Assembly (NCBI GenBank): GCA_937898545.1
Contig: CALEJV010000007.1
Coordinates: 62,001-126,000 of the forward strand
Direction of reading: 5' to 3'
Source of the DNA: an uncultured Candidatus Saccharibacteria bacterium
GTDB lineage: Bacteria > Patescibacteriota > Saccharimonadia > Saccharimonadales > Saccharimonadaceae
DNA length: 64,000 bases
The notes under the pieces are model-generated. The model had not been told where the DNA came from and did no database searches. It was given only the letters and a program-made list of their open reading frames with translations. This document shows positions 37,237 through 45,291 of the stretch, in pieces (the first letter of the stretch is position 1; each line of letters starts with the position of its first letter). The translations under genes were made by a program, and so were the position numbers.

Positions 37237-37601
37237 TCCAGCAAGAATCTCGCCTTAAGGTAACAGACAACAGTGGTGCAAAGTCTATTCTCTGCATCCG
37301 CGTGCTGGGTGGTACTCGACGTCGCTACGCCCGGGTGGGTGATGTGATTGTTGCCAGCGTCAAAGACGCCAGCCCAACTGGCAACGTCAAGAAGAAGTCT
37401 ATCGTTAAGGCAGTGGTGGTACGCACTCGCGACCAAATCCGCCGCAAAGATGGCAGCACCATCTGCTTCGACGACAACGCTGCCGTTATTATCAACGACG
37501 ACAAGACACCCAAGGCAACTCGTGTCTTTGGCCCTGTGCCACGCGAATTGCGCGACCTTGGCTACAGCAAGATCATTAGCTTGGCACCGGAGGTACTCTA
37601 A
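37233..37601 (+). CDS. rplN: Ribosomal protein L14
   Basis: 122 residues, the standard uL14: [57 protein letters not shown] and [23 protein letters not shown]. Confidence 0.98.
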   Translation: MIQQESRLKVTDNSGAKSILCIRVLGGTRRRYARVGDVIVASVKDASPTGNVKKKSIVKAVVVRTRDQIRRKDGSTICFDDNAAVIINDDKTPKATRVFGPVPRELRDLGYSKIISLAPEVL

Positions 37602-37924
37602 TGGCACAGCGCATCAAAAAAGACGATATCGTCAAGATCATCAGTGGTGACGACAAAGGCACGACGGGTAAGGTGTTAGCCGTTAACCCCGCTCAGCAGA
37701 CTGCATTGGTCGAGGGCGTGGGGCTGCGACACCGCCATGTCAAGCCAAGCCAGCTTAACCCACGTGGGGGTACCAAGGAGATTCATGTGCCCGTGCCACT
37801 GAGCAAGCTCGCACTAGTCGTCGACGAAGCAGCTGGCACGACGAGCCGCATTGGCTATACTATTAATGCTGAGGGCGCTAAGGTACGCGTTGCTCGGCAA
37901 CTGAACAACAAGGAGGTCAACTAA
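37601..37924 (+). CDS. rplX: Ribosomal protein L24
   Basis: 107 residues with an N-terminal KOW motif (DIVKIISGDDKGTTGKVLAV) and RHVKPSQLNPRGGTKEIHVPV. One-base overlaps with both neighbours. Confidence 0.96.
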   Translation: MAQRIKKDDIVKIISGDDKGTTGKVLAVNPAQQTALVEGVGLRHRHVKPSQLNPRGGTKEIHVPVPLSKLALVVDEAAGTTSRIGYTINAEGAKVRVARQLNNKEVN

Positions 37925-38505
37925 TGGCGAAGGCAACTGCATCCGCCGCTCCGACTCCTCGCTTGAAAGCCTTGTATCTGGATCAATACCGCAAGGAACT
38001 CCAGGCCGAATTAGCCTTGAGCAATGTGCACCAAGTGCCCAAGCTCGAGAAGATTGTGGTCAGCGCAGGAATCGGCAAGCACAAAGAAGACAAGCGCTAC
38101 CACCAACTGGTACGCAATACCATTACTAAGATCACTGGCCAAGCACCAGTTGATCGCTTGGCCAAGAAGTCGATCGCTGGCTTCAAGATCCGTGCTGGCA
38201 TGGGTGCACCGATTGGTGTGAGTGTGACGCTGCGCGGCGCTCGGATGTACGAATTCCTCGACCGGCTGGTTAATGTTAGCCTGCCGCGGGTGCGTGACTT
38301 TCACGGTGTGGGGAGCAAGTTCGACAAGGGTGGCAACTACAACCTTGGCATTACCGACCAGAGTATTTTCCCCGAGCTCACCTTTGAGGAGACGCAGATC
38401 GTTCATGGCCTCCAGGTGACGATTGCCATCGAGCAGGGTAGCCCAGCGGCAAGCCGGGCGCTGCTGGAGAAGTTTGGTCTGCCGTTTGAGAAGGAGGGGA
38501 AATAG
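37924..38505 (+). CDS. rplE: Ribosomal protein L5
   Basis: 193 residues: HQVPKLEKIVVSAGIGKHKED, IAGFKIRAGMGAPIGVSVTLRGARMYEFLDRLVNVSLPRVRDF and NLGITDQSIFPEL, all typical of uL5 (5S rRNA binding). N-terminus about 15 residues longer than usual. Confidence 0.98.
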   Translation: MAKATASAAPTPRLKALYLDQYRKELQAELALSNVHQVPKLEKIVVSAGIGKHKEDKRYHQLVRNTITKITGQAPVDRLAKKSIAGFKIRAGMGAPIGVSVTLRGARMYEFLDRLVNVSLPRVRDFHGVGSKFDKGGNYNLGITDQSIFPELTFEETQIVHGLQVTIAIEQGSPAASRALLEKFGLPFEKEGK

Positions 38506-38508
38506 CGT

Positions 38509-38778
38509 ATGGCTAAGAAATCAATGATCGCACGCGATCGCAAACGCCAAAAGATGATCGAGAAATTCGCTGCCAAGCGCGCTGAGCTCAAGGCGGCGGG
38601 CGACCTCGATGGCCTGCAGAAGCTGCCGCGCAACTCGAGCCCAACCCGCTGGAAGAACCGCGATACCCTCAGTGGCCGGCCACGTGGTTATATGCGCCGC
38701 TTTGGCCTGAGCCGCATTAACTTTCGCGAGAAGGCATCGAAGGGCGAAATCCCAGGCATTACAAAAAGCAGTTGGTAA
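38509..38778 (+). CDS. rpsN: Ribosomal protein S14, zinc-free type
   Basis: 89 residues; [16 protein letters not shown] start and [24 protein letters not shown] near the end. It has no cysteine, so it is the C-minus paralogue that needs no zinc rather than the short CxxC-CxxC form. Confidence 0.97.
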   Translation: MAKKSMIARDRKRQKMIEKFAAKRAELKAAGDLDGLQKLPRNSSPTRWKNRDTLSGRPRGYMRRFGLSRINFREKASKGEIPGITKSSW

Positions 38779-38796
38779 CGGAAAGGAGATAGAGTT

Positions 38797-39198
38797 ATGA
38801 GTTTACAATCAACTGACCCAATCGCGGATCTCCTCACCCGAATCCGCAACGCTGCGATGGTTGGCAAGACGGAAGTCCGTGTGCCCACCAGCAAGCTCAA
38901 GCAAGTTGTGGCCGAGCAATTGGTCAAGAATCACTACCTGGCAGGTGCTACCGTAGAGGATGGCAAGCCACGCGGTACGTTGGTCGTCACGATCAACCGC
39001 GCTGGCGAGAGCCCAGCCTTTACCGAGCTGGCCCGGGTGTCCAAGCCAGGCCGTCGCGTCTATGTGGCTGCTGCCGACATCCCCAAGGTCAAGCAAGGCC
39101 GTGGCATCGTCCTCGTCAGCACCAGCAAAGGTGTCATGACCGGTGGCGAAGCAGCCAAGCACAAGCTTGGTGGCGAAGTGCTGATGAAGATCTACTAA
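38797..39198 (+). CDS. rpsH: Ribosomal protein S8
   Basis: 133 residues: DPIADLLTRIRNAAMVGKTEVRVPTSKLKQ start, RVSKPGRRVYVAAADIPKVKQGRGIVLVSTSKGVMT and GGEVLMKIY end, as in uS8. AAGGAG lies 12 nt before the ATG. Last gene before the operon break. Confidence 0.98.
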   Translation: MSLQSTDPIADLLTRIRNAAMVGKTEVRVPTSKLKQVVAEQLVKNHYLAGATVEDGKPRGTLVVTINRAGESPAFTELARVSKPGRRVYVAAADIPKVKQGRGIVLVSTSKGVMTGGEAAKHKLGGEVLMKIY

Positions 39199-39220
39199 TC
39201 TGTACATAGCCAGCAAAATG

Positions 39221-39254
39221 AAAGCGCCGAGGAGCAGATCCTGGGCGCTTTTTG
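39221..39254 (+). terminator. Terminator after rpsH
   Basis: AAAGCGCC (39221-39228) and GGCGCTTT (39244-39251), with an inner GGA/TCC pairing, followed by TTTTT. This ends the first ribosomal block. Confidence 0.9.
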
Positions 39255-39329
39255 TGATAGACAGCACGCGACATTATCACGGTGGTGCGTACGATGAACC
39301 TCAAAACCTTGCTCATTACTCATGGGTCT

Positions 39330-39455
39330 CTTCACGCCCTCTCAAAAACACTAGAAGGGTCGATAGTTCTCAAACATCAACCTCTTGACGCCATAGCAGA
39401 GAATCGATCGCAATGACTGGCTCTCACACCATCGGATCAAGTGATGGGAGTGGAG
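39330..39455. repeat. Structured repeat family B, copy 2
   Basis: Inner words AACACTA, AAGGGTCGAT, ACCTCTTG and CATCGGAT match the element at 20305-20442 in order and spacing. The hairpin around 39358-39383 (GGTCGAT, ATCAACC) is kept with one mismatch and one bulge. The outer arms CTTCACGCCC (39330-39339) and GGGAGTGGAG (39446-39455) pair at 9 of 10 positions although they differ entirely from the outer arms of copy 1. Confidence 0.65.
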
Positions 39456-39510
39456 CTAGCGGTGGGAGAGAGGCTTTAAGGTTTATAGTATCTAATGCCG
39501 ATATCCCAAC

Positions 39511-40320
39511 TTAATAAGAGGGGGCAGCAGCTATCATCGCTGCTACCATACCAATGTACCCGAGAGGCAAGGGTGGTAGCACAATGAGTGCTGCGCGTAG
39601 TAAGATGGGCACGTCTTTTCGCCTCACAGCAAAGTATAGAGCAAACAGCAGTACATTTGCTACAGGTTGGAAATACGCTAGTCCAAGAATCAAGTCTTGA
39701 GAGCTTGAATTATGACGAGTAGCCCCCATAAGTCCATCCAAAGGATGCGCGCCAGATAGCTTAACGAGAATACTGAACACCACCACAGATACAACAAATA
39801 TACCAGCCGCTACCCCGACTGCTTGCAGCCACGTCAAACGGTCGACGAACCGAGGGAGGGGGTCGGTTGGTACGTCCTTCGCTACCTCAGTTTGAGGTTG
39901 CGGTGTGTCGTCTTGGGGTTGCTCTGCTGTGTTTTGGGAGGCTGCAAGTTTTAAGATGTCTCGCCTAACGGAGAAGTGTATAATGACTGCCAGTGCACAG
40001 AGTGGGAATGTCACGAGGAATATTGTAACTATGAGCATAAGCATACCAATGATCGAGGCGGCCGAAATAGGTGAATTATGATGGGTATAGCTTAAGCTGT
40101 ATATTAAACCCCACTCAATCACCATTGCTGATACATAAATACCACCTAGCCAGCCTATCAATTGCGGCCACGTCATGCGATCGAAGCACGAGCGGCGAGG
40201 TTGCTGCGTCAAGCTGTTTTGCTGATGTGCCGTCTCATGCTGAGGGTGTGATGTGCTATCGTGACGCTGCGATATAGCATCGTGAGATAGTGATGGTGTT
40301 TGTGAAGAATCCTTATCCAT
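39511..40320 (-). CDS. Membrane protein with internal duplication
   Basis: 269 residues. After a polar Gln/His/Ser-rich N-terminus (1-40) come two similar halves, each starting with DRMTWPQLIGW or DRLTWLQAVGV, then membrane segments, ending at HFSVRRDI or YFAVRRKDV. A Gln/Asp-rich linker (about 125-150) separates them. About five or six membrane segments in total. No family recognised. TATGAT lies 6 nt before the ATG on the minus strand (leaderless). Confidence 0.65.
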   Translation of the reverse strand: MDKDSSQTPSLSHDAISQRHDSTSHPQHETAHQQNSLTQQPRRSCFDRMTWPQLIGWLGGIYVSAMVIEWGLIYSLSYTHHNSPISAASIIGMLMLIVTIFLVTFPLCALAVIIHFSVRRDILKLAASQNTAEQPQDDTPQPQTEVAKDVPTDPLPRFVDRLTWLQAVGVAAGIFVVSVVVFSILVKLSGAHPLDGLMGATRHNSSSQDLILGLAYFQPVANVLLFALYFAVRRKDVPILLRAALIVLPPLPLGYIGMVAAMIAAAPSY

Positions 40321-40640
40321 AGCAACATCATAGCATATAGTGGCATCCCTTTCTATTTATTTCAATAAGCTTGTAAGGCTATCTCTTGGTAGAGATTGGA
40401 GCGTAGTAGGAATAAGGACTGTTGAAGGTCTGCTAGATTAAGAGGCTTAACGCAGCGCATGGATAGGTGCTATTCCTGTGGTGGAGGGCGCTTCACATAA
40501 TTTACCTGAGCGACCAGAACCTCAAAAACGACCATGAATCATAGATTACCCTCACGGCGTGGTTTTGAGCTTCGCGTATATCAACTGGACGATTAGGTGT
40601 TTTTTTTTGCTATGATTCCTGTAAGGAGAAGGATAGAATT
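40321..40640. other. Non-coding interval with one hairpin
   Basis: No gene seen. CTCAAAA (40521-40527) and TTTTGAG (40563-40569) can pair across a 35-nt loop. A run of eight T precedes the TATGAT promoter-like box and AAGGAG of the next gene. Confidence 0.4.
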
Positions 40641-40928
40641 ATGGAACGACGCGTAACAACAGAACAACACAAACAAACTGATACAGCTGGTGATTTTGAT
40701 TCGCAGGCTCTATGCGAGGAGGCCGATAAGAGTATTAACAAGCGACACGAAGAGATAGACACTGTTGTTCACCAGCTATTTGTTGACTACCCAGTGGTAG
40801 AAACAGCTGGCTTGGATGATCGCGAGGTTGCCAAGCGATATGGTGTTGATGAAGAAATTGCAAGCCGTGCACTAGAGAAGGCGATAAGGAGAGAGCAGTC
40901 TCACTTTGGCCGCCATCTTGATTACTAG
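40641..40928 (+). CDS. Small acidic hypothetical protein
   Basis: 95 residues, helical and highly charged (EEADKSINKRHEEIDTVVHQLF); the middle DDREVAKRYGVDEEIASRALEKAIRRE has a helix-turn-helix-like look, but this is weak. AAGGAGAAGG lies before the ATG. Lies in the accessory block that splits the ribosomal operon. Confidence 0.55.
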   Translation: MERRVTTEQHKQTDTAGDFDSQALCEEADKSINKRHEEIDTVVHQLFVDYPVVETAGLDDREVAKRYGVDEEIASRALEKAIRREQSHFGRHLDY

Positions 40929-41157
40929 TGTAGTAAGTGTAGCAAGAATTCGCTAAGAACTCTGATGTTTCCGTGTTGTAGCTTGCTGAGCTCTGTAGCT
41001 TATAGAATGACGATAAGGAAAAGCCGGAGAATGTACATGGGACGACTATAAGTTTTCGGTGTCCCAACCTTGCTTTTCCATCAAAAATACCGCATACTAA
41101 TGCGCAAGCACTCAGAACGGAAGCAAAAAACGAAGCGAAGTATCTTATAAGAGCATC

Positions 41158-42081
41158 ATGCCATCATACGAAGTATCACCTCCATCACCCTGCGAAGTAA
41201 CGCCAGATGAAGACCAATTAATCGATGCTTTGTGGTATCGTGCAAGCGAGCGGGCTGTGGAGCTGCTGAATACGCAGGATTTACAACGAGCCGACCTCCG
41301 GTGGCCGACGCCGCTTGCGACGTTGCCGATTGCTCTGCCGCTGCGGAGTCGTGCGCACTATGATGATACGATTGACCCAATCGCCCAGATGAGTTGCGAG
41401 GAGCTCGCGAGCTACTGCGCGCCAGACAAGGTTGGGGCAGTGATGGCGCGTGGTGCTGCTTTGCTGCCCGAGCTCTTGCCTCAGGCTCAGCATGATGTAG
41501 TGCGGCAGCGCCTCTTTGAGACGATGGCGCAGTCGAGCTCGCCTGAGCAGTGGCAGCAGGCTGATCGGCGCAATCGCCAGCAGTACGAGACCGACCAACC
41601 ACTGATCGAGCGGGGCGATATGATCCACGCCATGCAGCCAGCCCACGTGGCTGAGGCACTGGCGCTTGGTTTGCGCTGCAGCGAGGTTACTCACCGGCAG
41701 GGGCTCGACCCGGTTTTTCCGCTGACGGTGAGCTTCTTTGCCGCTCGTCACACGGTGCAGCCTGGGAGCGATATACCACTACCCCGCAATGACCCCTATG
41801 GCCTCGTCAATCTCATTCTGGCCCAGCCAGAGCCTGGTCAGGTGTACTTGTCGCGCGAGCATACTCAGCAGTACCAGAGCTTCGCGAGTATGGCGACAAC
41901 AGGGGTCAGGAGTATCGTGATTCGCGATCGGAGCACAGACTGGACGGCGGAGGAAGTTGCCGATGCAATCAAGCACGTGCGGAAGATCATCCCCCGGAGC
42001 GGCCGCTACATCCCGCTCTACCAACAGTCGACGGGCGAGCTCCTCTTGACGCCTGAGCAGTTTGATGCTGCCCGGAGGTAG
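41158..42081 (+). CDS. Hypothetical protein, possible ADP-ribosyltransferase-like fold
   Basis: 307 residues. N-terminal half helical; from about residue 155 the order is MIHAMQPAHVAEALALGL, PLTVSFFAA, QVYLSREHTQQYQSF, VRSIVIRD, YIPLYQQSTGELLLTPEQF. A His-bearing first strand followed by a helix ending in L..GL, later Ser/Tyr-rich strands and a final I..D segment recall ART-fold proteins, but the catalytic residues cannot be confirmed. Does not match a family I can name. No clear ribosome binding site. Confidence 0.55.
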   Translation: MPSYEVSPPSPCEVTPDEDQLIDALWYRASERAVELLNTQDLQRADLRWPTPLATLPIALPLRSRAHYDDTIDPIAQMSCEELASYCAPDKVGAVMARGAALLPELLPQAQHDVVRQRLFETMAQSSSPEQWQQADRRNRQQYETDQPLIERGDMIHAMQPAHVAEALALGLRCSEVTHRQGLDPVFPLTVSFFAARHTVQPGSDIPLPRNDPYGLVNLILAQPEPGQVYLSREHTQQYQSFASMATTGVRSIVIRDRSTDWTAEEVADAIKHVRKIIPRSGRYIPLYQQSTGELLLTPEQFDAARR

Positions 42082-42128
42082 GTGTATACTATAAAGAAGA
42101 GAACCAATATGCAGTAAGGAGGTTGCTC

Positions 42129-42176
42129 ATGACAACACAAACGACATATTCTCGCGATGGGGGAGCGCTATGCTGA
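42129..42176 (+). CDS. 15-residue leader peptide candidate
   Basis: ATG at 42129 follows a strong AAGGAGG (42115-42121) and reads MTTQTTYSRDGGALC before TGA. The stop overlaps the start of the next small gene, suggesting a translated leader that couples to it. A TATACT box lies about 40 nt upstream. Confidence 0.4.
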   Translation: MTTQTTYSRDGGALC

Positions 42177-42343
42177 CTTTCTTTGCCTGTAGTGACAAAA
42201 TAATCGGCTGGCTCGATTGCCAGTGGCAGCCAGGGAGTCCGCTGTGGGCACTCGCCGGGCTGGTGGGGCTGATGGTGATTGGCGCGATCATTGCAGTGGC
42301 AGTGGTAGTGCATGTCCGCCGCCGGAGCAGCGCGCAGCAATAA
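42170..42343 (+). CDS. Small single-pass membrane protein
   Basis: 57 residues: polar N-terminus with two Cys (FFACSDK, WLDCQW), one long hydrophobic segment (about residues 24-47) and a basic tail (VRRRSSAQQ). GGGGGAG lies just before the ATG. Too short for many gene finders. Function unknown. Confidence 0.55.
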   Translation: MLTFFACSDKIIGWLDCQWQPGSPLWALAGLVGLMVIGAIIAVAVVVHVRRRSSAQQ

Positions 42344-42379
42344 TCCTGCATACCTATTAAGCAGCTTATGCCGGCTGAT

Positions 42380-42406
42380 GAGACTGTGAAGTCTCTCGTG
42401 TTTTTT
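42380..42406 (+). terminator. Terminator after the small membrane gene
   Basis: GAGACT (42380-42385) and AGTCTC (42390-42395), then TCGTG and six T residues. The gap between stem and T run makes it weaker than the others. Confidence 0.5.
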
Positions 42407-42647
42407 GCGTGAATAGTGCGGCTCGTCTTGCTTGCATCAGCTTTTATTTTTTATTTCCATGGCTTCATTTGCTGAGAATGCGAGTGAGAAGGTGTGTATT
42501 GATGGTCACAATGAAAATACCCCAGGTTATAGCACCATCTAGCTTGGTCGGTATTGGTCGCAAGCTTCGATGTAGTTTCTTATCCGGACTATACCACAGT
42601 TCTGCCGTTGGTGTCTTCTAGCCTTGCGCTTTCTCCGTCATCTGTGG

Positions 42648-42653
42648 TACAAT
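42648..42653 (+). promoter_or_regulatory. -10 box of the second ribosomal block
   Basis: TACAAT here is the only good box between the previous terminator and rplF. It leaves a leader of about 110 nt, long enough for feedback regulation; I could not settle on one fold for it. Confidence 0.5.
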
Positions 42654-42770
42654 TAGCAAGATATTAACTTTGCGAGTGAAACGGGAGTTTTGCGTTCTGG
42701 TTGTTCGCCTATGGAAAGCGGCCGGCAGCACGAGACAAACATTTTGCGCGCGACTAACGAAAGGTAAGCA

Positions 42771-43313
42771 ATGAGTCTGAGTCGAATCGGAAAACTGCCG
42801 GTGGCGATTCCATCGGGTGTGACAATCACGGTTGACTCTGGTGATGTGGTCGTCAAGGGCCCCAAAGGTGAGCTCTCGCAGTTCATTACGCCAGCGGTCG
42901 AGGTGAAGGTCGAGGACGGACAGGTGACGGTTCATCCCAAGGATGAGTCTAAGGCTGCTCGAGCCCAGCATGGGCTGATGCGCGCCCTCATCAACAACAT
43001 GGTGATTGGCGTAACCCAGGGGTACGAGAAGCGCCTCGAGGTCAAAGGTGTGGGCTTTCGGGTTTCGTCGAGCAATAACGAGCTGACGATGAGCCTGGGC
43101 TTTAGCCACGAAGTCCACTACAAAGCCCCAGAGGGGGTTAATGTAACGAACGAGCGAATGGTGATCGTTGTGACGGGTATCGACAAGCAAAAGGTCGGCC
43201 AAGTCGCCGCCGAGATCCGCGCTCTCAAGAAGCCAGAGCCATACAAGGGCAAGGGCATTATGTACGTTGGTGAGCAAATTTTGCGCAAAGCAGGGAAGGC
43301 AGGTAAGAAATAA
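42771..43313 (+). CDS. rplF: Ribosomal protein L6
   Basis: 180 residues: [19 protein letters not shown] start, two homologous beta domains, and [28 protein letters not shown], the uL6 signature. AAAGGTAAG precedes the ATG. Restarts the spc operon with its own promoter after a 3.5-kb break. Confidence 0.98.
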   Translation: MSLSRIGKLPVAIPSGVTITVDSGDVVVKGPKGELSQFITPAVEVKVEDGQVTVHPKDESKAARAQHGLMRALINNMVIGVTQGYEKRLEVKGVGFRVSSSNNELTMSLGFSHEVHYKAPEGVNVTNERMVIVVTGIDKQKVGQVAAEIRALKKPEPYKGKGIMYVGEQILRKAGKAGKK

Positions 43314-43669
43314 TGGCACACGCATTAGCAAAAAAACTCCTGAATCGTGACCTGCGCAAGCGCCGCGTTCGGGCTCGCGTGCACGGCACAGCTCAGCGCC
43401 CACGCTTGAGCGTGACGATTAGCAACCTGCATGTGAGCGCGCAGCTTATCGATGATGACGCCCACACAACATTGGCTGCTGCCACTACTGTTGGTACCAA
43501 AGCAACTGGCACCATGACAGAGAAGGCCGCCAAGGTGGGCGCAGATATCGCCAAGAAGGCCAAGAAAGCAAAGATAAGTGCAGTCGTCTTCGACCGCAAT
43601 GGTCGCCAGTACGCTGGCCGCTTGAGCGCCCTGGCAGACGCTGCCCGCAAGGAAGGATTGGAGTTTTAG
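43313..43669 (+). CDS. rplR: Ribosomal protein L18
   Basis: 118 residues; [37 protein letters not shown] and [28 protein letters not shown], as in uL18 (5S rRNA binding). Shares a base with the rplF stop. Confidence 0.97.
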   Translation: MAHALAKKLLNRDLRKRRVRARVHGTAQRPRLSVTISNLHVSAQLIDDDAHTTLAAATTVGTKATGTMTEKAAKVGADIAKKAKKAKISAVVFDRNGRQYAGRLSALADAARKEGLEF

Positions 43670-43670
43670 T

Positions 43671-44258
43671 ATGGCAGACAGACCTGCAAATACTACACCT
43701 CGCCCAAATGACCGGCGCAACCAGCGTGGTCGGGGCCGAGGTGGTCGCCGCGATGACCGGCGCAACCAGCGTGATGACACGCCAAAGGAATTTGAAGAAG
43801 TTGTTGTCAATATCGACCGCGTGGCGCGCGTCGTTAAGGGTGGCCGCCGCTTCCGCTTTAAGGCGCTGGTGGTGGTGGGCAACCGCAAGAACAAGGTTGG
43901 TGTTGGTGTGGCGAAGGGTGCCGATGTGCAAACCGCCATTGCCAAGGCAACCTCAGTAGCCAAGAAGCACCTCGTTGTTATTCCGGTGGTGAATGAGACT
44001 ATCCCACACGAGATGGAAGTTAAGCTCAGTGGTGCACGTGTGCTCATCAAGCCAGCTGCGCCTGGTACGGGTATCATTGCCGGTGGTGTAGTGCGCGCCG
44101 TCATTGGCGTGACGGGCATTCGCAACCTGCTCTCGAAGAGCCTGGGCAGTACCAACAAGGTGAACATTGCCTACGCTACGGTAGAAGCTCTGCGCAGTAT
44201 GGTGCCGCGTGAGCAGTGGGTTGGTGCCAAGAAGCAATCCGCAAAGGAGGGCAAGTAG
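43671..44258 (+). CDS. rpsE: Ribosomal protein S5
   Basis: 195 residues: Arg-rich N-terminal extension (about 40 residues), then VNIDRVARVVKGGRRFRFKALVVVGNRKNKVGVGVAKG and the GTGIIAGG loop of uS5. Followed directly by rplO; the rpmD (L30) normally between them is missing. Confidence 0.98.
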   Translation: MADRPANTTPRPNDRRNQRGRGRGGRRDDRRNQRDDTPKEFEEVVVNIDRVARVVKGGRRFRFKALVVVGNRKNKVGVGVAKGADVQTAIAKATSVAKKHLVVIPVVNETIPHEMEVKLSGARVLIKPAAPGTGIIAGGVVRAVIGVTGIRNLLSKSLGSTNKVNIAYATVEALRSMVPREQWVGAKKQSAKEGK

Positions 44259-44738
44259 ATGAAATACAACGAACTCCACATTGCAGCCAATAAAGATCGC
44301 AAGCGCGTTGGCCGCGGTATTGCCGCTGGCGGTGGTAAGACCGCTGGCCGTGGTACCAAGGGGCAGAACGCTCGCACCGGTAAGAAGCTGCGCCCGATGT
44401 TCCAAGGTGGGCAGAATGGTATTGCCACAGCAGTACCAAAGGCACGTGGCTTTAAGAGCCTGCGCACCCCTGCTCAGGTGGTGTATAGCGACCATCTCAA
44501 TAACTTGTCGGGCACCGTCGATAACTTTGCGCTGTACGAAGCTGGGCTGATTGAGACGCCATTCCATAGTGTGAAGGTAATCACTCGTGGTGAATTGACT
44601 GCCAAGCTCGTGCTCCAGACGCAAGGTGCGTCGAAGAGTGTGGTAGCTGCGCTTGAGGCAGCTGGTGGCTCTTTCGAAAAGACCGCCACACCGCGCCAAA
44701 CCTCACGCAAACAAGCCGAGGCAGAGGACGCAGCATAA
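44259..44738 (+). CDS. rplO: Ribosomal protein L15
   Basis: 159 residues: MKYNELHIAANKDRKRVGRG, GGGKTAGRGTKGQNARTGKK and FQGGQNGIATAVPKARGF, as in uL15. C-terminal tail Ala/Lys-rich. A terminator follows, so secY is not part of this operon. Confidence 0.98.
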   Translation: MKYNELHIAANKDRKRVGRGIAAGGGKTAGRGTKGQNARTGKKLRPMFQGGQNGIATAVPKARGFKSLRTPAQVVYSDHLNNLSGTVDNFALYEAGLIETPFHSVKVITRGELTAKLVLQTQGASKSVVAALEAAGGSFEKTATPRQTSRKQAEAEDAA

Positions 44739-44762
44739 GAAGCATTTTGCCGACACAACGAC

Positions 44763-44793
44763 AAAGCACCTCTCGTCCAAGAGGTGCTTTGTT
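44763..44793 (+). terminator. Terminator after rplO
   Basis: AAAGCACCTCT (44763-44773) and AGAGGTGCTTT (44780-44790), a perfect 11-bp stem. Confidence 0.88.
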
Positions 44794-44854
44794 CCTGAGG
44801 AGACGCTTCGTATAGACGCGCGCTCAAAAATTTATCTATACGCCATAGGATTCG

Positions 44855-44884
44855 CCAAAAAATAACTACACGCTCTAGGTGTAG
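44855..44884 (-). terminator. Terminator of the small-peptide operon
   Basis: On the minus strand CTACAC, a 7-nt loop, GTGTAG and then TTATTTTTT. It begins at the stop codon of the 31-residue peptide gene. Confidence 0.7.
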
Positions 44885-44970
44885 CTGATCGTAGCCAGGC
44901 AAGAAACATCATGACGCATGCGCCAGTATTGTACTGGATTAGCGTAACACCAACGATTATACTTGCCCAT
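44875..44970 (-). CDS. 31-residue aromatic-rich small peptide
   Basis: ATG at 44970 follows AAGGAGACAAGG on the minus strand. The peptide starts MGKYNRWCYANPVQYW and has two Trp, four Tyr and two Cys. A terminator sits at its stop. Second of two tiny genes in one apparent transcript. No known family. Confidence 0.45.
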   Translation of the reverse strand: MGKYNRWCYANPVQYWRMRHDVSCLATISYT

Positions 44971-45082
44971 CCTTGTCTCCTTATGTTATGTGGTTTCTAC
45001 TATATGGTTGTAGCTCCCCCTCTTGGAGATATGTAGCCCAATGAGGGTGTAGCATAGCACACACAGGGTTTTCCTCATCGTG

Positions 45083-45163
45083 CTATCGAGGCCACTTGAC
45101 TAGAGGCCACTCGGGTAGATCCCACCAGCCCCAGTCGTACTGAATTGGTTTGCCTGTTGGCAT
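45083..45163 (-). CDS. 26-residue Trp-rich small peptide
   Basis: ATG at 45163 follows a strong AAAGGAG on the minus strand, with a TACAAT box about 30 nt upstream. Five of 26 residues are Trp (YDWGWWDLPEWP, then VKWPR). Either a Trp-sensing leader peptide or a small functional peptide. The next good start downstream is the 31-residue gene. Confidence 0.5.
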   Translation of the reverse strand: MPTGKPIQYDWGWWDLPEWPLVKWPR

Positions 45164-45241
45164 AGTATATTTTCTCCTTTCTACTTGTATTGTAACAACG
45201 ATTTGCTCACGCTGCAAATTTCGTACAAAAAACAGAGGTCA

Positions 45242-45270
45242 CAAAAAGAGCCAGCGCTATGCTGGCTCTA
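45242..45270 (-). terminator. Terminator of the decayed membrane gene
   Basis: AGAGCCAGC (45247-45255) and GCTGGCTCT (45261-45269); five T residues follow on the minus strand. Confidence 0.85.
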
Positions 45271-45291
45271 TTGCTTGATGATGTTTGAGCT

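Noticed and set aside
44980..45072. 30-codon frame between the two tiny peptide genes
   Set aside because: No ribosome binding site before its ATG, in contrast to both neighbours.
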